Below, one piece after another: positions 15,106-24,263 of a stretch of DNA of 64,000 bases. The position numbers and the translations under genes are program-made. The stretch's first letter is position 1. Each line of letters begins with the position of its first letter. Under the pieces are notes generated by a model. The model did not search any database, was not told where the DNA came from, and saw nothing but the letters and a program-made list of their open reading frames with translations. The stretch is from contig NZ_HG964446.1 of the NCBI RefSeq assembly GCF_000689255.1, forward strand, positions 5,445,784-5,509,783, given 5' to 3'. This DNA is from Mycobacterium triplex. GTDB lineage: Bacteria > Actinomycetota > Actinomycetes > Mycobacteriales > Mycobacteriaceae.

Positions 15106-17358
15106 ATGACCGACAACACCCCGGATATCCCGCTGGGGTCCTGGCTGGCCGACTTGCCCGACGAGCGGCTGATCCAACTGCTGGAACTGCGGCCGGACCT
15201 GGCCCAGCCGCCACCCGGCAACATCGCGGCCCTGGCCGCGCGTGCCGGGGCCCGACAGTCGGTCAAGGCTGCCACCGACGAGCTCGACTTTCTGCGGTTG
15301 GCGGTACTGGACGCACTGCTGGTGCTGCATGCCGACACCGCGCCGGTTCCGACCGCGAAGCTGCTCGCGCTGATCGGCGACCGGGCGCCGGAGGCCGACG
15401 TGGTCGACGCGCTCGACGACCTGCGCCGGCGCGCCCTGGTGTGGGGCGATGCCGCCAACCGGTTGTCCGCCGACACCGGCATGGCGCTGCCCTGGCATCC
15501 GGGACAGGTGACGCTCGAGGACGGGTCACGCAGCGGTGCACAGATTGCGGAGCTGATCGACGGCCTGAGCCAGGCGCAGCGCGACGTGCTCGACAAGCTG
15601 CTCGAAGGCTCTCCGATGGGACGCACCCGCGACGCCGCGCCCGGTGCCCCCGCGGATCGGCCGGTGCCGCAGCTGCTGGGCATGGGACTGCTGCGGAGGG
15701 TCGATGCCGAGACGGTGATCTTGCCCCGCCACGTCGCGCAGGTGCTGCGCGGTGAGCAGCCCGGCCCGATGCAGCTGACGGCCCCCGACCCGGTGGTGTC
15801 GACCACGACGTCCGCCGACGTCGACGCCGCCGCGGCCGGAGCCGTCGTCGACCTGCTGCGGGAACTCGATGTGCTGCTGGAAAACCTTGGCACCACACCG
15901 GTTTCCGAACTGCGCAGCGGCGGTCTGGGAGTCCGCGAAGTCAAGCGGCTGGCCAAGGCGACCGGCATCGACGAGGCCCGGCTCGGCCTGGTTCTGGAGG
16001 TCGCGGCCGCGGCCGGGCTGATCGCCAATGGCACGCCCGATCCGGAACCCGAGAACGCGGACGGCCTGTACTGGGCGCCGACGGCGGCCGCCGACCGGTT
16101 CGCCGCGATGGCCGCGGCCCAGCGGTGGCACCTGCTGGCCAGCGCCTGGCTTGATCTTCCGGGCCGCCCGGCGCTGATCGGCGGCCGCGGCCCGGACGGC
16201 AAACCCTATGCGGCCCTGTCGGATTCGCTGTACTCGACGGCAGCTCCGCTGGACCGGCGGTTGCTGCTGGACCTGCTTGCCGACCTGCCCGTCGGCGCGG
16301 GCGTCGATGCCGCCACGGCGTCGGCGGCGCTCATCTGGCGGCGCCCGCGCTGGACCCGGCGGCTGCAGCCCGGACCGGTCGCCGATCTGCTGGCCGAAGG
16401 CCATGCGCTGGGCCTGGTGGGCCGCGGGGCGATCAGCACGCCCGGCCGCGCGCTGCTGGCAGAAGGCGTCGACTTCTCCGCCACCGTCGACGCGATGGCG
16501 CGGGCACTGCCCAAACCGATCGACCACTTCCTGATGCAGGCCGACCTGACGGTCGTGGTGCCCGGGCCGCTGCAGCGCGACCTCGCCGACGAGCTGGCGA
16601 CGGTGGCCAACGTCGAGTCGGCCGGAGCGGCGATGGTGTACCGCATCAGCGAGCAGTCGATCCGCCACGCACTCGATGTCGGCAAGACCCGCGACTGGAT
16701 GCACGCCTTTTTTGCCGACCACTCCAAAACGCCGGTGCCGCAAGGACTCACGTACCTCATCGACGACGTAGCACGGCGGCACGGCCAACTTCGCATCGGT
16801 ATGGCCGCATCGTTCGTGCGCTGCGAGGACCCGGCGCTGCTGGCCCAGGCCGTCGCGGCGGGCGAGGACCTGCAGCTGCGGGCCCTGGCACCGACGGTGG
16901 CGGTATCCCCCGCGCCGATCGCCGAGATGCTCGCCACACTTCGGGCCGCGGGTTTCGCCCCGGCCGCCGAGGACTCCACCGGGGCCATCGTCGACGTCCG
17001 CCCGCTGCGGGCCCGGGTGCCCACGCCGCAGCAGCGCCGGCCCTACCGCCCGGCCCCGCGGCCCAACACCGAGACGCTCAACGCGGTGGTCTCGGTGCTG
17101 CGGAAGGTGACCACCGCGCCGTTCGGCAACAGCCGCGTCGACCCGGCGCTGGCGATGTCGCTGCTGGCCGACGCCGCCAAGAATCAGGACACGCTGGTGA
17201 TCGGCTACCTGGACGCCGCGGGTGTGGCCAGCCAGCGGATGGTGTCGCCGATCGCCGTGCGGGGCGGTCAGCTGGTGGCGTTCGATTCGGCGTCGGGACG
17301 GCTGCGTGATTTCGCGATCCACCGCATCACGTCGGTGGTGTCGGCCGAGTCCGGATAA
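15106..17358 (+). CDS. Helicase XPB/Ssl2-associated N-terminal-domain protein (Rv0862c-like)
   Basis: A 750-aa protein annotated in actinobacteria as helicase-associated. It contains repeated helical winged-helix-like segments and a C-terminal part (about 500-750) resembling the XPB/Ssl2 N-terminal damage-recognition region. An example is FLMQADLTVVVPGPLQRDLADELATV, followed by YRISEQSIRHALDVGKT and a WYL-like stretch (TLVIGYLDAAGVASQRMVSPIAV). No Walker motifs are present, so it is not itself a helicase. It ends 7 bp before xpb, with which it almost certainly works in DNA repair or transcription-coupled processes (inference). Confidence 0.8.
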   Translation: MTDNTPDIPLGSWLADLPDERLIQLLELRPDLAQPPPGNIAALAARAGARQSVKAATDELDFLRLAVLDALLVLHADTAPVPTAKLLALIGDRAPEADVVDALDDLRRRALVWGDAANRLSADTGMALPWHPGQVTLEDGSRSGAQIAELIDGLSQAQRDVLDKLLEGSPMGRTRDAAPGAPADRPVPQLLGMGLLRRVDAETVILPRHVAQVLRGEQPGPMQLTAPDPVVSTTTSADVDAAAAGAVVDLLRELDVLLENLGTTPVSELRSGGLGVREVKRLAKATGIDEARLGLVLEVAAAAGLIANGTPDPEPENADGLYWAPTAAADRFAAMAAAQRWHLLASAWLDLPGRPALIGGRGPDGKPYAALSDSLYSTAAPLDRRLLLDLLADLPVGAGVDAATASAALIWRRPRWTRRLQPGPVADLLAEGHALGLVGRGAISTPGRALLAEGVDFSATVDAMARALPKPIDHFLMQADLTVVVPGPLQRDLADELATVANVESAGAAMVYRISEQSIRHALDVGKTRDWMHAFFADHSKTPVPQGLTYLIDDVARRHGQLRIGMAASFVRCEDPALLAQAVAAGEDLQLRALAPTVAVSPAPIAEMLATLRAAGFAPAAEDSTGAIVDVRPLRARVPTPQQRRPYRPAPRPNTETLNAVVSVLRKVTTAPFGNSRVDPALAMSLLADAAKNQDTLVIGYLDAAGVASQRMVSPIAVRGGQLVAFDSASGRLRDFAIHRITSVVSAESG

Positions 17359-17365
17359 TGAGCCT

Positions 17366-19015
17366 ATGACCGACGGACCATTGATCGTGCAGTCCGACAA
17401 GACGGTGCTGCTGGAAGTGGACCACGAGCTGGCCGACGCGGCCCGCGCCGCCATTGCGCCGTTCGCCGAGCTCGAGCGCGCGCCCGAACACGTGCACACC
17501 TACCGCGTCACGCCGCTGGCGCTGTGGAACGCCCGCGCTGCCGGCCACGACGCCGAGCAGGTCGTCGACGCGCTGGTCAGTTTCTCGCGCTACGCGGTGC
17601 CGCAGCCGTTGCTGGTCGACATCGTCGACACCATGGCCCGCTACGGGCGGCTGCAACTGGTCAAGAACCCGGCACACGGCCTGACCCTGGTGAGCCTGGA
17701 TCGCGCGGTGCTCGAAGAGGTGTTGCGCAACAAGAAGATCGCGCCGATGCTGGGCGCCCGCATCGACGAAGACACCGTCGTCGTGCACGGCAGCGAGCGC
17801 GGCCGGGTCAAGCAGATGCTGCTCAAGATCGGTTGGCCCGCAGAGGATCTCGCGGGCTACGTCGACGGCGAGGCGCACCCTATCAGCCTGGAGCCCGACG
17901 GCTGGGAGCTCCGCGATTATCAGCGGCTGGCCGCGGACTCGTTCTGGGCCGGCGGCTCCGGGGTGGTGGTGCTTCCGTGCGGTGCCGGCAAGACGCTGGT
18001 CGGCGCGGCCGCGATGGCCAAAGCCAGTGCGACGACGCTGATCTTGGTCACCAACATCGTTGCCGCCCGGCAATGGAAACGCGAACTCGTCGCCCGCACC
18101 TCGCTGACCGAGGACGAAATCGGTGAATATTCGGGCGAGCGCAAGGAAATCCGGCCCGTCACGATCTCGACTTACCAGATGATCACCCGCCGCAGTAAGG
18201 GCGAATACCGCCATCTCGAACTCTTCGACAGCCGGGACTGGGGCCTGATCGTCTACGACGAGGTACACCTGCTGCCCGCACCGGTGTTCCGGATGACCGC
18301 CGATCTGCAGTCCAAGCGACGGCTCGGCCTGACCGCCACGCTGATCCGCGAAGACGGCCGCGAGGGCGACGTGTTCTCGCTGATCGGCCCGAAGCGCTAT
18401 GACGCCCCGTGGAAGGACATCGAGGCGCAGGGCTGGATCGCGCCGGCCGAGTGTGTCGAGGTCCGGGTCACGATGACCGACAACGAGCGAATGATGTACG
18501 CCACCGCCGAACCCGAAGAGCGTTACAAGCTGTGCTCGACCGTGCACACCAAAATCGCTGTGGTGAAGTCGATTCTGGCGAAGCACCCCGGCGAGCAGAC
18601 CCTGGTGATCGGCGCCTATCTCGACCAGCTCGACGAGCTCGGCACCGAGCTGAACGCGCCGGTGATCCAGGGGTCGACGAAAACCAAGGAACGCGAGGCG
18701 TTGTTCGAGGCCTTCCGTACCGGCGAGATATCGACGCTGGTGGTGTCCAAGGTCGCCAACTTCTCCATCGATTTGCCCGAAGCCTCAGTGGCGGTGCAGG
18801 TTTCGGGCACCTTCGGCTCGCGGCAAGAAGAGGCCCAACGGCTGGGCCGGTTGCTGCGGCCCAAGGCCGACGGCGGTGGCGCCATCTTCTATTCGGTGGT
18901 GGCCCGGGATAGCCTGGATGCCGAATACGCCGCGCACCGGCAGCGCTTCCTGGCCGAGCAGGGCTACGGCTACATCATCCGCGACGCGGATGACCTTCTG
19001 GGACCGGCGATTTGA
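17366..19015 (+). CDS. xpb: DNA repair helicase XPB (ERCC3 homologue, Rv0861c)
   Basis: A 549-aa superfamily 2 3'-to-5' DNA helicase/ATPase. It has an N-terminal XPB-type region (1-170), then RecA domain 1 with the Q-like LRDYQ (183-187), Walker A GAGKT (206-210), DEVH box (298-301), GLTATLIRED with the RED motif (328-330), and RecA domain 2 ending in QRLGRLLRPK (motif VI). All catalytic residues are present. Start: ATG at 17366; frame upstream only overlaps the preceding gene. The last 41 bases overlap the convergent SpoIIAA-like gene. Confidence 0.93.
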   Translation: MTDGPLIVQSDKTVLLEVDHELADAARAAIAPFAELERAPEHVHTYRVTPLALWNARAAGHDAEQVVDALVSFSRYAVPQPLLVDIVDTMARYGRLQLVKNPAHGLTLVSLDRAVLEEVLRNKKIAPMLGARIDEDTVVVHGSERGRVKQMLLKIGWPAEDLAGYVDGEAHPISLEPDGWELRDYQRLAADSFWAGGSGVVVLPCGAGKTLVGAAAMAKASATTLILVTNIVAARQWKRELVARTSLTEDEIGEYSGERKEIRPVTISTYQMITRRSKGEYRHLELFDSRDWGLIVYDEVHLLPAPVFRMTADLQSKRRLGLTATLIREDGREGDVFSLIGPKRYDAPWKDIEAQGWIAPAECVEVRVTMTDNERMMYATAEPEERYKLCSTVHTKIAVVKSILAKHPGEQTLVIGAYLDQLDELGTELNAPVIQGSTKTKEREALFEAFRTGEISTLVVSKVANFSIDLPEASVAVQVSGTFGSRQEEAQRLGRLLRPKADGGGAIFYSVVARDSLDAEYAAHRQRFLAEQGYGYIIRDADDLLGPAI

Positions 19016-19448
19016 CGACCAACCCGCCAAGACTCACAGCGGCAGCACCGATTCCGCCGATGAATGCCTTGACGATCTCGAGCAGGGACACGTCAGCGCG
19101 TTCCGGTAGCGACGTCAGCCACGCGGCGGCGTCATCGCGTGCGTCGTTGTCGTACACCTGAATCGGACACGGCATCCAGGTGCCGATGGCGTTGCTCGGT
19201 GCCCGAATCCAGCGAATGTCACTGACGACGGCGCAGCCATCGAGTAATCGCACATACTTGCGCCCGAGTCGCGTATCGGCCCACAGCGCTCCGGCCGTGA
19301 TGCGCTCAAAGTCCGGCCCGAACTGGTAGAGCAGCCGCATCCGGCCTCCCGCCCGGCCGACACGATCAACTATCGGAGCAAAGACGCGCTCGTAATCTGT
19401 CGCCGTCACGGTCCCGACGGCTTCGAGCGCCTGAATGCCGGCGGGCAT
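18975..19448 (-). CDS. SpoIIAA-like (STAS/Sec14-type) protein
   Basis: A 157-aa protein resembling the SpoIIAA-like family (pfam11964): an N-terminal GIQALEAVGTVTATDYERVF, then RMRLLYQFGPDFERITAGALWADTRLG and a basic KYVRLLDGCAVVSDIRW segment, then a C-terminal hydrophobic stretch. The family is often stress-related but its function is not defined. Start: ATG at 19448 follows AAGGA at good spacing; an ATG at 19514 has no Shine-Dalgarno. The 3' end overlaps xpb by 41 bases on the opposite strand. It is the first gene of the accessory block. Confidence 0.72.
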   Translation of the reverse strand: MPAGIQALEAVGTVTATDYERVFAPIVDRVGRAGGRMRLLYQFGPDFERITAGALWADTRLGRKYVRLLDGCAVVSDIRWIRAPSNAIGTWMPCPIQVYDNDARDDAAAWLTSLPERADVSLLEIVKAFIGGIGAAAVSLGGLVVKSPVPEGHPRRG

Positions 19449-19507
19449 GCCCGCAAGTTCCTTCAGCACCGCGTCCCCCTTTCCGCCGTGGACGGGGAAA
19501 ATTCGTA

Positions 19508-19542
19508 TATGCACTACTGCAACTGTTTACTAGTGCTATAAT
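19508..19542. promoter_or_regulatory. Inverted repeat and TATAAT element between divergent genes
   Basis: GCACTA (19511-19516) and TAGTGC (19531-19536) form an inverted repeat that extends outward (TAT-GCACTA / TAGTGC-TATA). A consensus TATAAT -10 (19537-19542) reading toward the FAD monooxygenase abuts it. Arrangement and position suggest an operator controlling the divergent pair; the regulator is not identified. Confidence 0.55.
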
Positions 19543-19577
19543 AATCGCTAACTCCGTCCGTGGGGAGGGGTGGGCAC

Positions 19578-20762
19578 ATGCAGATCGCGATTGTCGGTGC
19601 CGGCATCGGCGGCCCTACGCTCGCGTATTGGCTGTCGCACTATGGACACCAGCCGACCTTGATCGAAAAGGCGCCGAGACTCCGCACCGACGGCTACGTC
19701 GTGGATTTTTGGGGCGGCGGATACACCGTTGCCGAACGTATGGGACTCACCGCGGATTTGCACGCCGCCGGGTATGCGATACGGGAAGTCCGGCTCGTGG
19801 ACCGGCATTCGCGACGAGTCGGAGGGTTTTCGGCCGAACTGTTCCGGCGCGGCCTCGACGGGCGTTTCGTCTCCATCCCCCGCGGTGACTTGGCAGCCAT
19901 GATCTATCGCTCCATCGAGCATCGCGCCGAAACCCTGTTCAGCGAAAGCGTTTCGGCCGTCACGCAAGACGACTCGGGCGTGCGGGTCGCACTTGAGCGC
20001 GGCGGGTCACGACGATTCGACCTGCTCATCGGAGCCGGTGGCATCCATTCGCCGGTGCGGGACTTGGTGTTTGGCCCGGAATCCGAATTCGCGAGAGATC
20101 TCGGCTACCGGGTCGCGGCATTCGAAGCCGAGGGCTATCGGCCACGTGATGAACTCGTCTACCTTGCCTACACCATGCCGGGGCGCATGGTCGCACGCTT
20201 CGCGATGCGCGACGAAAAGACGCTATTCCTCTTCGTTTTCGCCGGCGAATACACCGGCGGGCCCGATCCGCGGGATGTGTCGCAAGTCAAGGAGGCCCTG
20301 CATCACGTCTTCGGCCACGCCGGCTGGGAATGTCCGGAGATCCTGCGTCGACTCGACGGCGCCTCCGATGTCTACTTCGACCGCGCCAGCCAAATCGTGA
20401 TGGACCACTGGTCGAACGGGCGAGTCGCGCTGATCGGCGACGCCGCGGCCGCGGTCTCGCTGCTGGCGGGCGAGGGGGCGGGCCTGGCGATGGTGCAGGC
20501 CTACCTACTGGCGGGCGAACTCAACCGCGCCGACGGCGATCACCAGGATGCGTTTGGGCGCTATGAACGGCGGCTGCGCCCGATCGTCGAGGCCAGACAG
20601 CGGTCGGCCCGCGAATTCGCCGCGATGTTCGCGCCTAAAACGGCGTTGGGCCTGTGGACCCGCAACCTGGCGTCCAGACTGTTGAACGTTCCGCGGCTGG
20701 CTCAGTGGGTTGTCCGCAGCGAATTCCGCGACGACATCGCCTTACCCGAATACGTCGCGTAG
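19578..20762 (+). CDS. FAD-dependent monooxygenase (group A flavoprotein)
   Basis: A 394-aa class A flavin monooxygenase of the PHBH/TetX type, predicted to hydroxylate an organic substrate using NAD(P)H and O2. Motifs in order: the Rossmann GAGIGGPTLAYWL (8-20), LLIGAGGIHSPVR (DG-like motif) and ALIGDAAAAVSLLAGEGAGLAM (GD motif). The ATG at 19578 starts MQIAIVGAG. An upstream GGGGAGGGG could serve as Shine-Dalgarno. The substrate is unknown. A paralogous enzyme lies at 25.3 kb. A TATAAT promoter element lies about 35 bp upstream. Confidence 0.87.
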   Translation: MQIAIVGAGIGGPTLAYWLSHYGHQPTLIEKAPRLRTDGYVVDFWGGGYTVAERMGLTADLHAAGYAIREVRLVDRHSRRVGGFSAELFRRGLDGRFVSIPRGDLAAMIYRSIEHRAETLFSESVSAVTQDDSGVRVALERGGSRRFDLLIGAGGIHSPVRDLVFGPESEFARDLGYRVAAFEAEGYRPRDELVYLAYTMPGRMVARFAMRDEKTLFLFVFAGEYTGGPDPRDVSQVKEALHHVFGHAGWECPEILRRLDGASDVYFDRASQIVMDHWSNGRVALIGDAAAAVSLLAGEGAGLAMVQAYLLAGELNRADGDHQDAFGRYERRLRPIVEARQRSAREFAAMFAPKTALGLWTRNLASRLLNVPRLAQWVVRSEFRDDIALPEYVA

Positions 20763-20793
20763 CCGACCCAGAAAGGTTGCGGGAGCGGCGATT

Positions 20794-21939
20794 TTACAGC
20801 GACAGGATCGTTGCCGACGCGGTGCCCGGAGCACCGTACACCTGCGCCAGACCGACCCGCGGGTTGCCAGGCACCTGACGCTCGCCCGCCTCGCCGCGCA
20901 GCTGACGCACCAGCTCATGCATCTGCCGCAGTCCCGATGCGCCGATCGGCTCGCCGTTGGCGATCAACCCGCCGTCGGTGTTCACCGGCATCGAGCCGTG
21001 TATCTCCGTGGCGCCGTCGGCCAGCAACTTCTCCTGCTCACCGTCGGCACACAGACCCGTCTCGGCCATGTGGATGACCTCGTTGCCGGCGTCGGTGTCC
21101 TGTAGCTGGGCGACGTCGACGTCCTCGGGCCCGATGCCGGCGGCTTCATAGGCCGCCTTGGACGCGTACACCGTGGGCGAGACGTCCTCGTCGAGCGGCG
21201 CGAAGGTGGCATGCACTTCGTACGCACCGAAGGTGCGGGTGCGGATCTCGCACGCGCGCACATATACCGGCTTGTCGGTGTACTTGTGCGCGATGTCGGC
21301 GCGGCACATGATGACCGCGGCGGCACCCTCGTCGGGTGCGCAGAACATGTACTGCGTCAACGGGTAGTTGAGCACATTCGAGTTGAGGATCTCTTCGACA
21401 GAGATCTCCTTGCGCCGGAAGGCATTCGGGTTCAGTGCGCCATTGCGGAAGTTCTTGTTGGCCACCCGCGCCAGTGTCTCCTGCGAGATGTTGTGGTCGT
21501 GCAGGTACTTGTTGGCCTTCATCCCGAAGAACTTGGTGGTGACGAACTGCCCGTTCTGCGCGTACCACTGCGGCAGCGCCAGCTTGGCCGGGTCGTCGGT
21601 GAACGCCCCGCGCGGGTGCTTGTCCAACCCGATGGCGATGCCGATGTCGTACTTGCCCAACCGGATGGTGTCGGCGGTTTGCTGAATGGCGCTGGCCGCG
21701 GTGGCACAGGCGTTGAAGACGTTGGTGAAGGTGATCCCGGTCAGCCCGACCAGGCGGGTCACCGCGTCCGGGTTGGACACTTCGTGGCTGCCGCCAAAGC
21801 CGAACTGGATGTCTTTCCACTCCACGCCGGCATCGGTGAGCGCGGATTGGATCGCCTCGGCGCCCATCTGCATCGCGGTCTTGTCGAACCTGCCGAAGGG
21901 GTGCAGGCCCACCCCGATGATGGCTACGTCGTTCGTCAT
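20794..21939 (-). CDS. Thiolase/SCP-x-like lipid-transfer protein (Ltp family)
   Basis: A 381-aa protein of the non-canonical thiolase branch that pairs with DUF35 proteins; members act as thiolases or retro-aldolases in side-chain degradation of sterols and other acyl-CoAs. The nucleophile region NACATAASAIQQ has Cys78. The C-terminal strand has NTDGGLIANGEPIGASGLRQ and GLAQVYGAPG, replacing the classical GHPxGxTG and CxGxG motifs. A Shine-Dalgarno AAGGAGCC precedes the ATG. The DUF35 gene lies 16 bp upstream on the same strand, which supports a heterocomplex. Thiolase versus aldolase cannot be decided. Confidence 0.85.
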   Translation of the reverse strand: MTNDVAIIGVGLHPFGRFDKTAMQMGAEAIQSALTDAGVEWKDIQFGFGGSHEVSNPDAVTRLVGLTGITFTNVFNACATAASAIQQTADTIRLGKYDIGIAIGLDKHPRGAFTDDPAKLALPQWYAQNGQFVTTKFFGMKANKYLHDHNISQETLARVANKNFRNGALNPNAFRRKEISVEEILNSNVLNYPLTQYMFCAPDEGAAAVIMCRADIAHKYTDKPVYVRACEIRTRTFGAYEVHATFAPLDEDVSPTVYASKAAYEAAGIGPEDVDVAQLQDTDAGNEVIHMAETGLCADGEQEKLLADGATEIHGSMPVNTDGGLIANGEPIGASGLRQMHELVRQLRGEAGERQVPGNPRVGLAQVYGAPGTASATILSL

Positions 21940-21955
21940 CTCAGGCTCCTTCTGT

Positions 21956-22369
21956 CTAGACCGGCTGGAATGCGAAGGTGACGATCTCGTTGCCGTCCGC
22001 GTCGGTGGTGAACGGCACCATGGTGAGCTCGACCTCCTGGCCGAACTTCAGCTTGGCCGGGTCGTTCTCGGTCAGCCGTCCCTCGACACGGATCACGTCG
22101 CCGAGTTGAACCAGGCCCACACCGAACGGGACGAAGTCGTTGCCGGTCGGGCCGGCGTAAGGGGCCCCGGGCGGGAACCCCTGAGTCGTCCAGGCCACCA
22201 CGGTTCCGGTCCGCGGCAGCAGCACGTCGCTCATCGCTCCGCCACTGCAGCGCGGGCAGCGCTCCTGCACCGGGAAGGTCGTGGCACCGCAATCGCCGCA
22301 CCGACTACCGATCAGCTGCGGATTCTCGTCGGGCCAGGTTGAGATCTCGGGAGCGAGTGCCTTCTGCAT
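21956..22369 (-). CDS. Zn-ribbon/OB-fold protein (DUF35) partner of the thiolase
   Basis: A 137-aa protein with an N-terminal rubredoxin-like zinc ribbon (C24-x2-C27 ... C38-x2-C41, RCGDCGATTFPVQERCPRC) and a C-terminal OB fold (TGTVVAWTTQG to AFQPV). Such proteins bind acyl-CoA or stabilise Ltp-type thiolases and aldolases. The ATG at 22369 is decided by a strong GGAGG eight bases upstream. An earlier in-frame ATG at 22387 lacks a Shine-Dalgarno. It heads the DUF35-thiolase operon. Confidence 0.85.
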   Translation of the reverse strand: MQKALAPEISTWPDENPQLIGSRCGDCGATTFPVQERCPRCSGGAMSDVLLPRTGTVVAWTTQGFPPGAPYAGPTGNDFVPFGVGLVQLGDVIRVEGRLTENDPAKLKFGQEVELTMVPFTTDADGNEIVTFAFQPV

Positions 22370-22648
22370 TGAGGGGTCCTCCGTCATGCGCCAAAAGAAC
22401 AATGCCGACTGAACCGTATAACAGCTTTCCGAAAAGTGGAAACCGCATTCTCATTACTCGCGGGAGCGACGGTGGCCAGTCCGCTCACCGTCGACGACGG
22501 GGTGGTCGCCGCCGAACAACACCTTGCCGATCTATTCGTTGCCGCCGACCACATTCCGGAGGCGCCCGCCTTCGGCAAAGGGGTCGACCGTAGGTTCAAC
22601 GGTGTGCTCGCGGCGAGCGGCGCACCGAGACGATACGAGGAGACGTCG

Positions 22649-22942
22649 ATGGCGGTCATCGTGCTACTGGAACTGAAGTTCAAGCCCGACGAGGTCGGCG
22701 CTGGGCGTGAATTGATGGGGCGGACGCTGGAAACCACCCGGGCTTTCGAGGGAAATCTGCGCACCGACGTCTGGGTCGACGACGACGACGAAGCCCATTG
22801 GATCGTTTACGAAGAGTGGGAATCGGTCGACGCCGACGAGGCCTACCGCGCGTTTCGCGCCGGCGAAGGCAAGGTGACCCAGCTGCCTCCGCTGCTGGCC
22901 GCGCCTCCGGTCAAGACGAGGTACACCACCAGCGACGTCTAG
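22649..22942 (+). CDS. ABM-fold putative quinol monooxygenase
   Basis: A 97-aa antibiotic-biosynthesis-monooxygenase (ABM) domain protein: VLLELKFKPDEVGAGRELMG, then DVWVDDDDEAHWIVYEEWES and a C-terminal helix, typical of dimeric alpha/beta-barrel oxygenases such as YgiN. The ATG at 22649 follows CGAGGAG. The in-frame extension back to 22436 has no ribosome-binding site and no family similarity. The stop overlaps that of the convergent LLM oxidoreductase by 4 bases. Substrate unknown. Confidence 0.8.
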   Translation: MAVIVLLELKFKPDEVGAGRELMGRTLETTRAFEGNLRTDVWVDDDDEAHWIVYEEWESVDADEAYRAFRAGEGKVTQLPPLLAAPPVKTRYTTSDV

Positions 22943-23922
22943 CTCAGGGCGGGAATGATTTCGCGCTCGAACAACTCGATGCCGGAACGGTCGTAGGCGG
23001 CCTCGGGGAAGTACACGATCGCGTATTCGCAGCCGAGATCGCGGAGCTTGGTCAGCCCCTCGATCACCTGCTCCGTCGTGCCCGTCGCCGAGTCCGGAAG
23101 ACCGCTGGTCATCGAATCCGCCAGCGCCTCGGGCACATAGTTGACCAGCCGGTCGCGCACTCGCTGCTGGCGGTCTTTGACCTCGGCCTCCGACGTGCCG
23201 ACGATGGCGGTGAAGTTGGCCGAACGCACGATCGCGTCGTAGTCGGTGCCCAGGTCGCTGCAATGCCCGGCGAGCACCTCCGACTTGTGCTTGAAGGCCT
23301 CGGGTTCGGATGTGAAGTTGGTGTACTGCGCATACTGCGCCGCGATGCGCAGCGTCACCTTCTCGCCGCCGCCGGCGATCCACAGCGGAATACCGTTGTC
23401 TTGCAACGGCCTCGGCTCGACGATCGCACCGTCGACCTGGTAGTGCTTGCCATCGAAACTGACCTTGCCGTCGCGCCAGGCGTCCCGCATGATCTGCACG
23501 CCTTCATCCAGCCGGCCCAACCGCACGCCGGCCGACGGAAATCCGTAACCGTAAGCGCGCCACTCATGTTCGTACCAGCCGCCGCCGATGCCCATCTGGA
23601 TGCGCCCGCCGGAGATGATGTCAGCGGTGGCCGCCACCTTGGCCAGGTAGACCGGATTGCGGTAGCTCATTGCCGTACACATTTGGCCGAGCTTGATCCG
23701 CGATGTGGTCGCCGCGTAGGCGGCCATCAGCGACCAGGCCTCGTGCGTGGCCTCGGCGCTCGGCATCGGGACGGTGTGGAAGTGGTCGTAGACCCAGAGC
23801 GAGTCCCACGCGCCGTTGTCGGCGTAGGTGGCCAGGTCGCGCATCACCGCCCAGTGCTTTTTGGGTTCGATGTCGACGAGATCCATCCGCCAGCCCTGCG
23901 GAATGAAGAGACCAAAGCGCAT
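22939..23922 (-). CDS. LLM-class F420-dependent oxidoreductase
   Basis: A 327-aa luciferase-like TIM-barrel oxidoreductase, predicted to use coenzyme F420 as is usual for mycobacterial members. Signatures: MRFGLFIPQGW start, the WDSLWVYDHF loop, MCTAMSYRNPVYLAKVAATADIISGGR, and GIGGGWYEHEWRAYGYGF. C-terminal strands end with YAIVYFPEA. No partner flavin reductase is adjacent. Substrate unknown. Confidence 0.88.
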   Translation of the reverse strand: MRFGLFIPQGWRMDLVDIEPKKHWAVMRDLATYADNGAWDSLWVYDHFHTVPMPSAEATHEAWSLMAAYAATTSRIKLGQMCTAMSYRNPVYLAKVAATADIISGGRIQMGIGGGWYEHEWRAYGYGFPSAGVRLGRLDEGVQIMRDAWRDGKVSFDGKHYQVDGAIVEPRPLQDNGIPLWIAGGGEKVTLRIAAQYAQYTNFTSEPEAFKHKSEVLAGHCSDLGTDYDAIVRSANFTAIVGTSEAEVKDRQQRVRDRLVNYVPEALADSMTSGLPDSATGTTEQVIEGLTKLRDLGCEYAIVYFPEAAYDRSGIELFEREIIPALS

Positions 23923-24022
23923 AGTTAGCGACTCTAGCTGTCACCGGTGCGAGCCGAAACCTCATAGCGAATGGATATGGAGCACCCAGCCTGTGCCTGG
24001 CAAGAGAGCGGTAAATGAATGC

Positions 24023-24253
24023 ATGGCAAACAAGATCGTGCACGTGACATTGGCCGGGGCGGCGACCGTCGCGGCACTCGCGCTGTTCGGCGGCGCGCGG
24101 CCGAGTGAGCCCGCAGCCGTCGCGGGCGGCGCCCGGATCGTCAACGTCGACAACGGCGACGAGAACTTCGTCAACGACAACGGCCAGACCTCGGGCGACA
24201 TCTTCCAGCAGAATGCCCAGGACCAGAGCACTGCCAGCGGGGCAGGAACGTAG
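24023..24253 (+). CDS. Small secreted protein of unknown function
   Basis: A 76-aa protein with an N-terminal signal-like segment (VHVTLAGAATVAALALFGGA, residues 6-25) and a short hydrophilic, Asn/Asp/Gln-rich mature part (NVDNGDENFVNDNGQTSGD). Start ATG 24023; the Shine-Dalgarno is weak. No family recognised. It is convergent with the kinase-like gene and only 10 bp from it. The composition is secretory, but whether it is expressed is uncertain. Confidence 0.55.
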   Translation: MANKIVHVTLAGAATVAALALFGGARPSEPAAVAGGARIVNVDNGDENFVNDNGQTSGDIFQQNAQDQSTASGAGT

Positions 24254-24263
24254 CGGCCCGGCG

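Noticed and set aside
14769..16202. A 477-codon minus-strand frame opposite the helicase-associated gene.
   Set aside because: The translation is Ser/Arg/Ala-rich antisense noise; only the final 69 codons, in the position of Rv0863, look real.
15526..17499. A 657-codon minus-strand frame opposite the helicase-associated gene.
   Set aside because: Composition (His/Arg/Gly/Gln) is typical of antisense to high-GC coding DNA and shows no domain; the plus strand has an unambiguous gene.
22436..22648. N-terminal extension of the ABM monooxygenase by 71 residues.
   Set aside because: No ribosome-binding site at 22436; the extension is unlike the family, whereas GAGGAG directly precedes the ATG at 22649.
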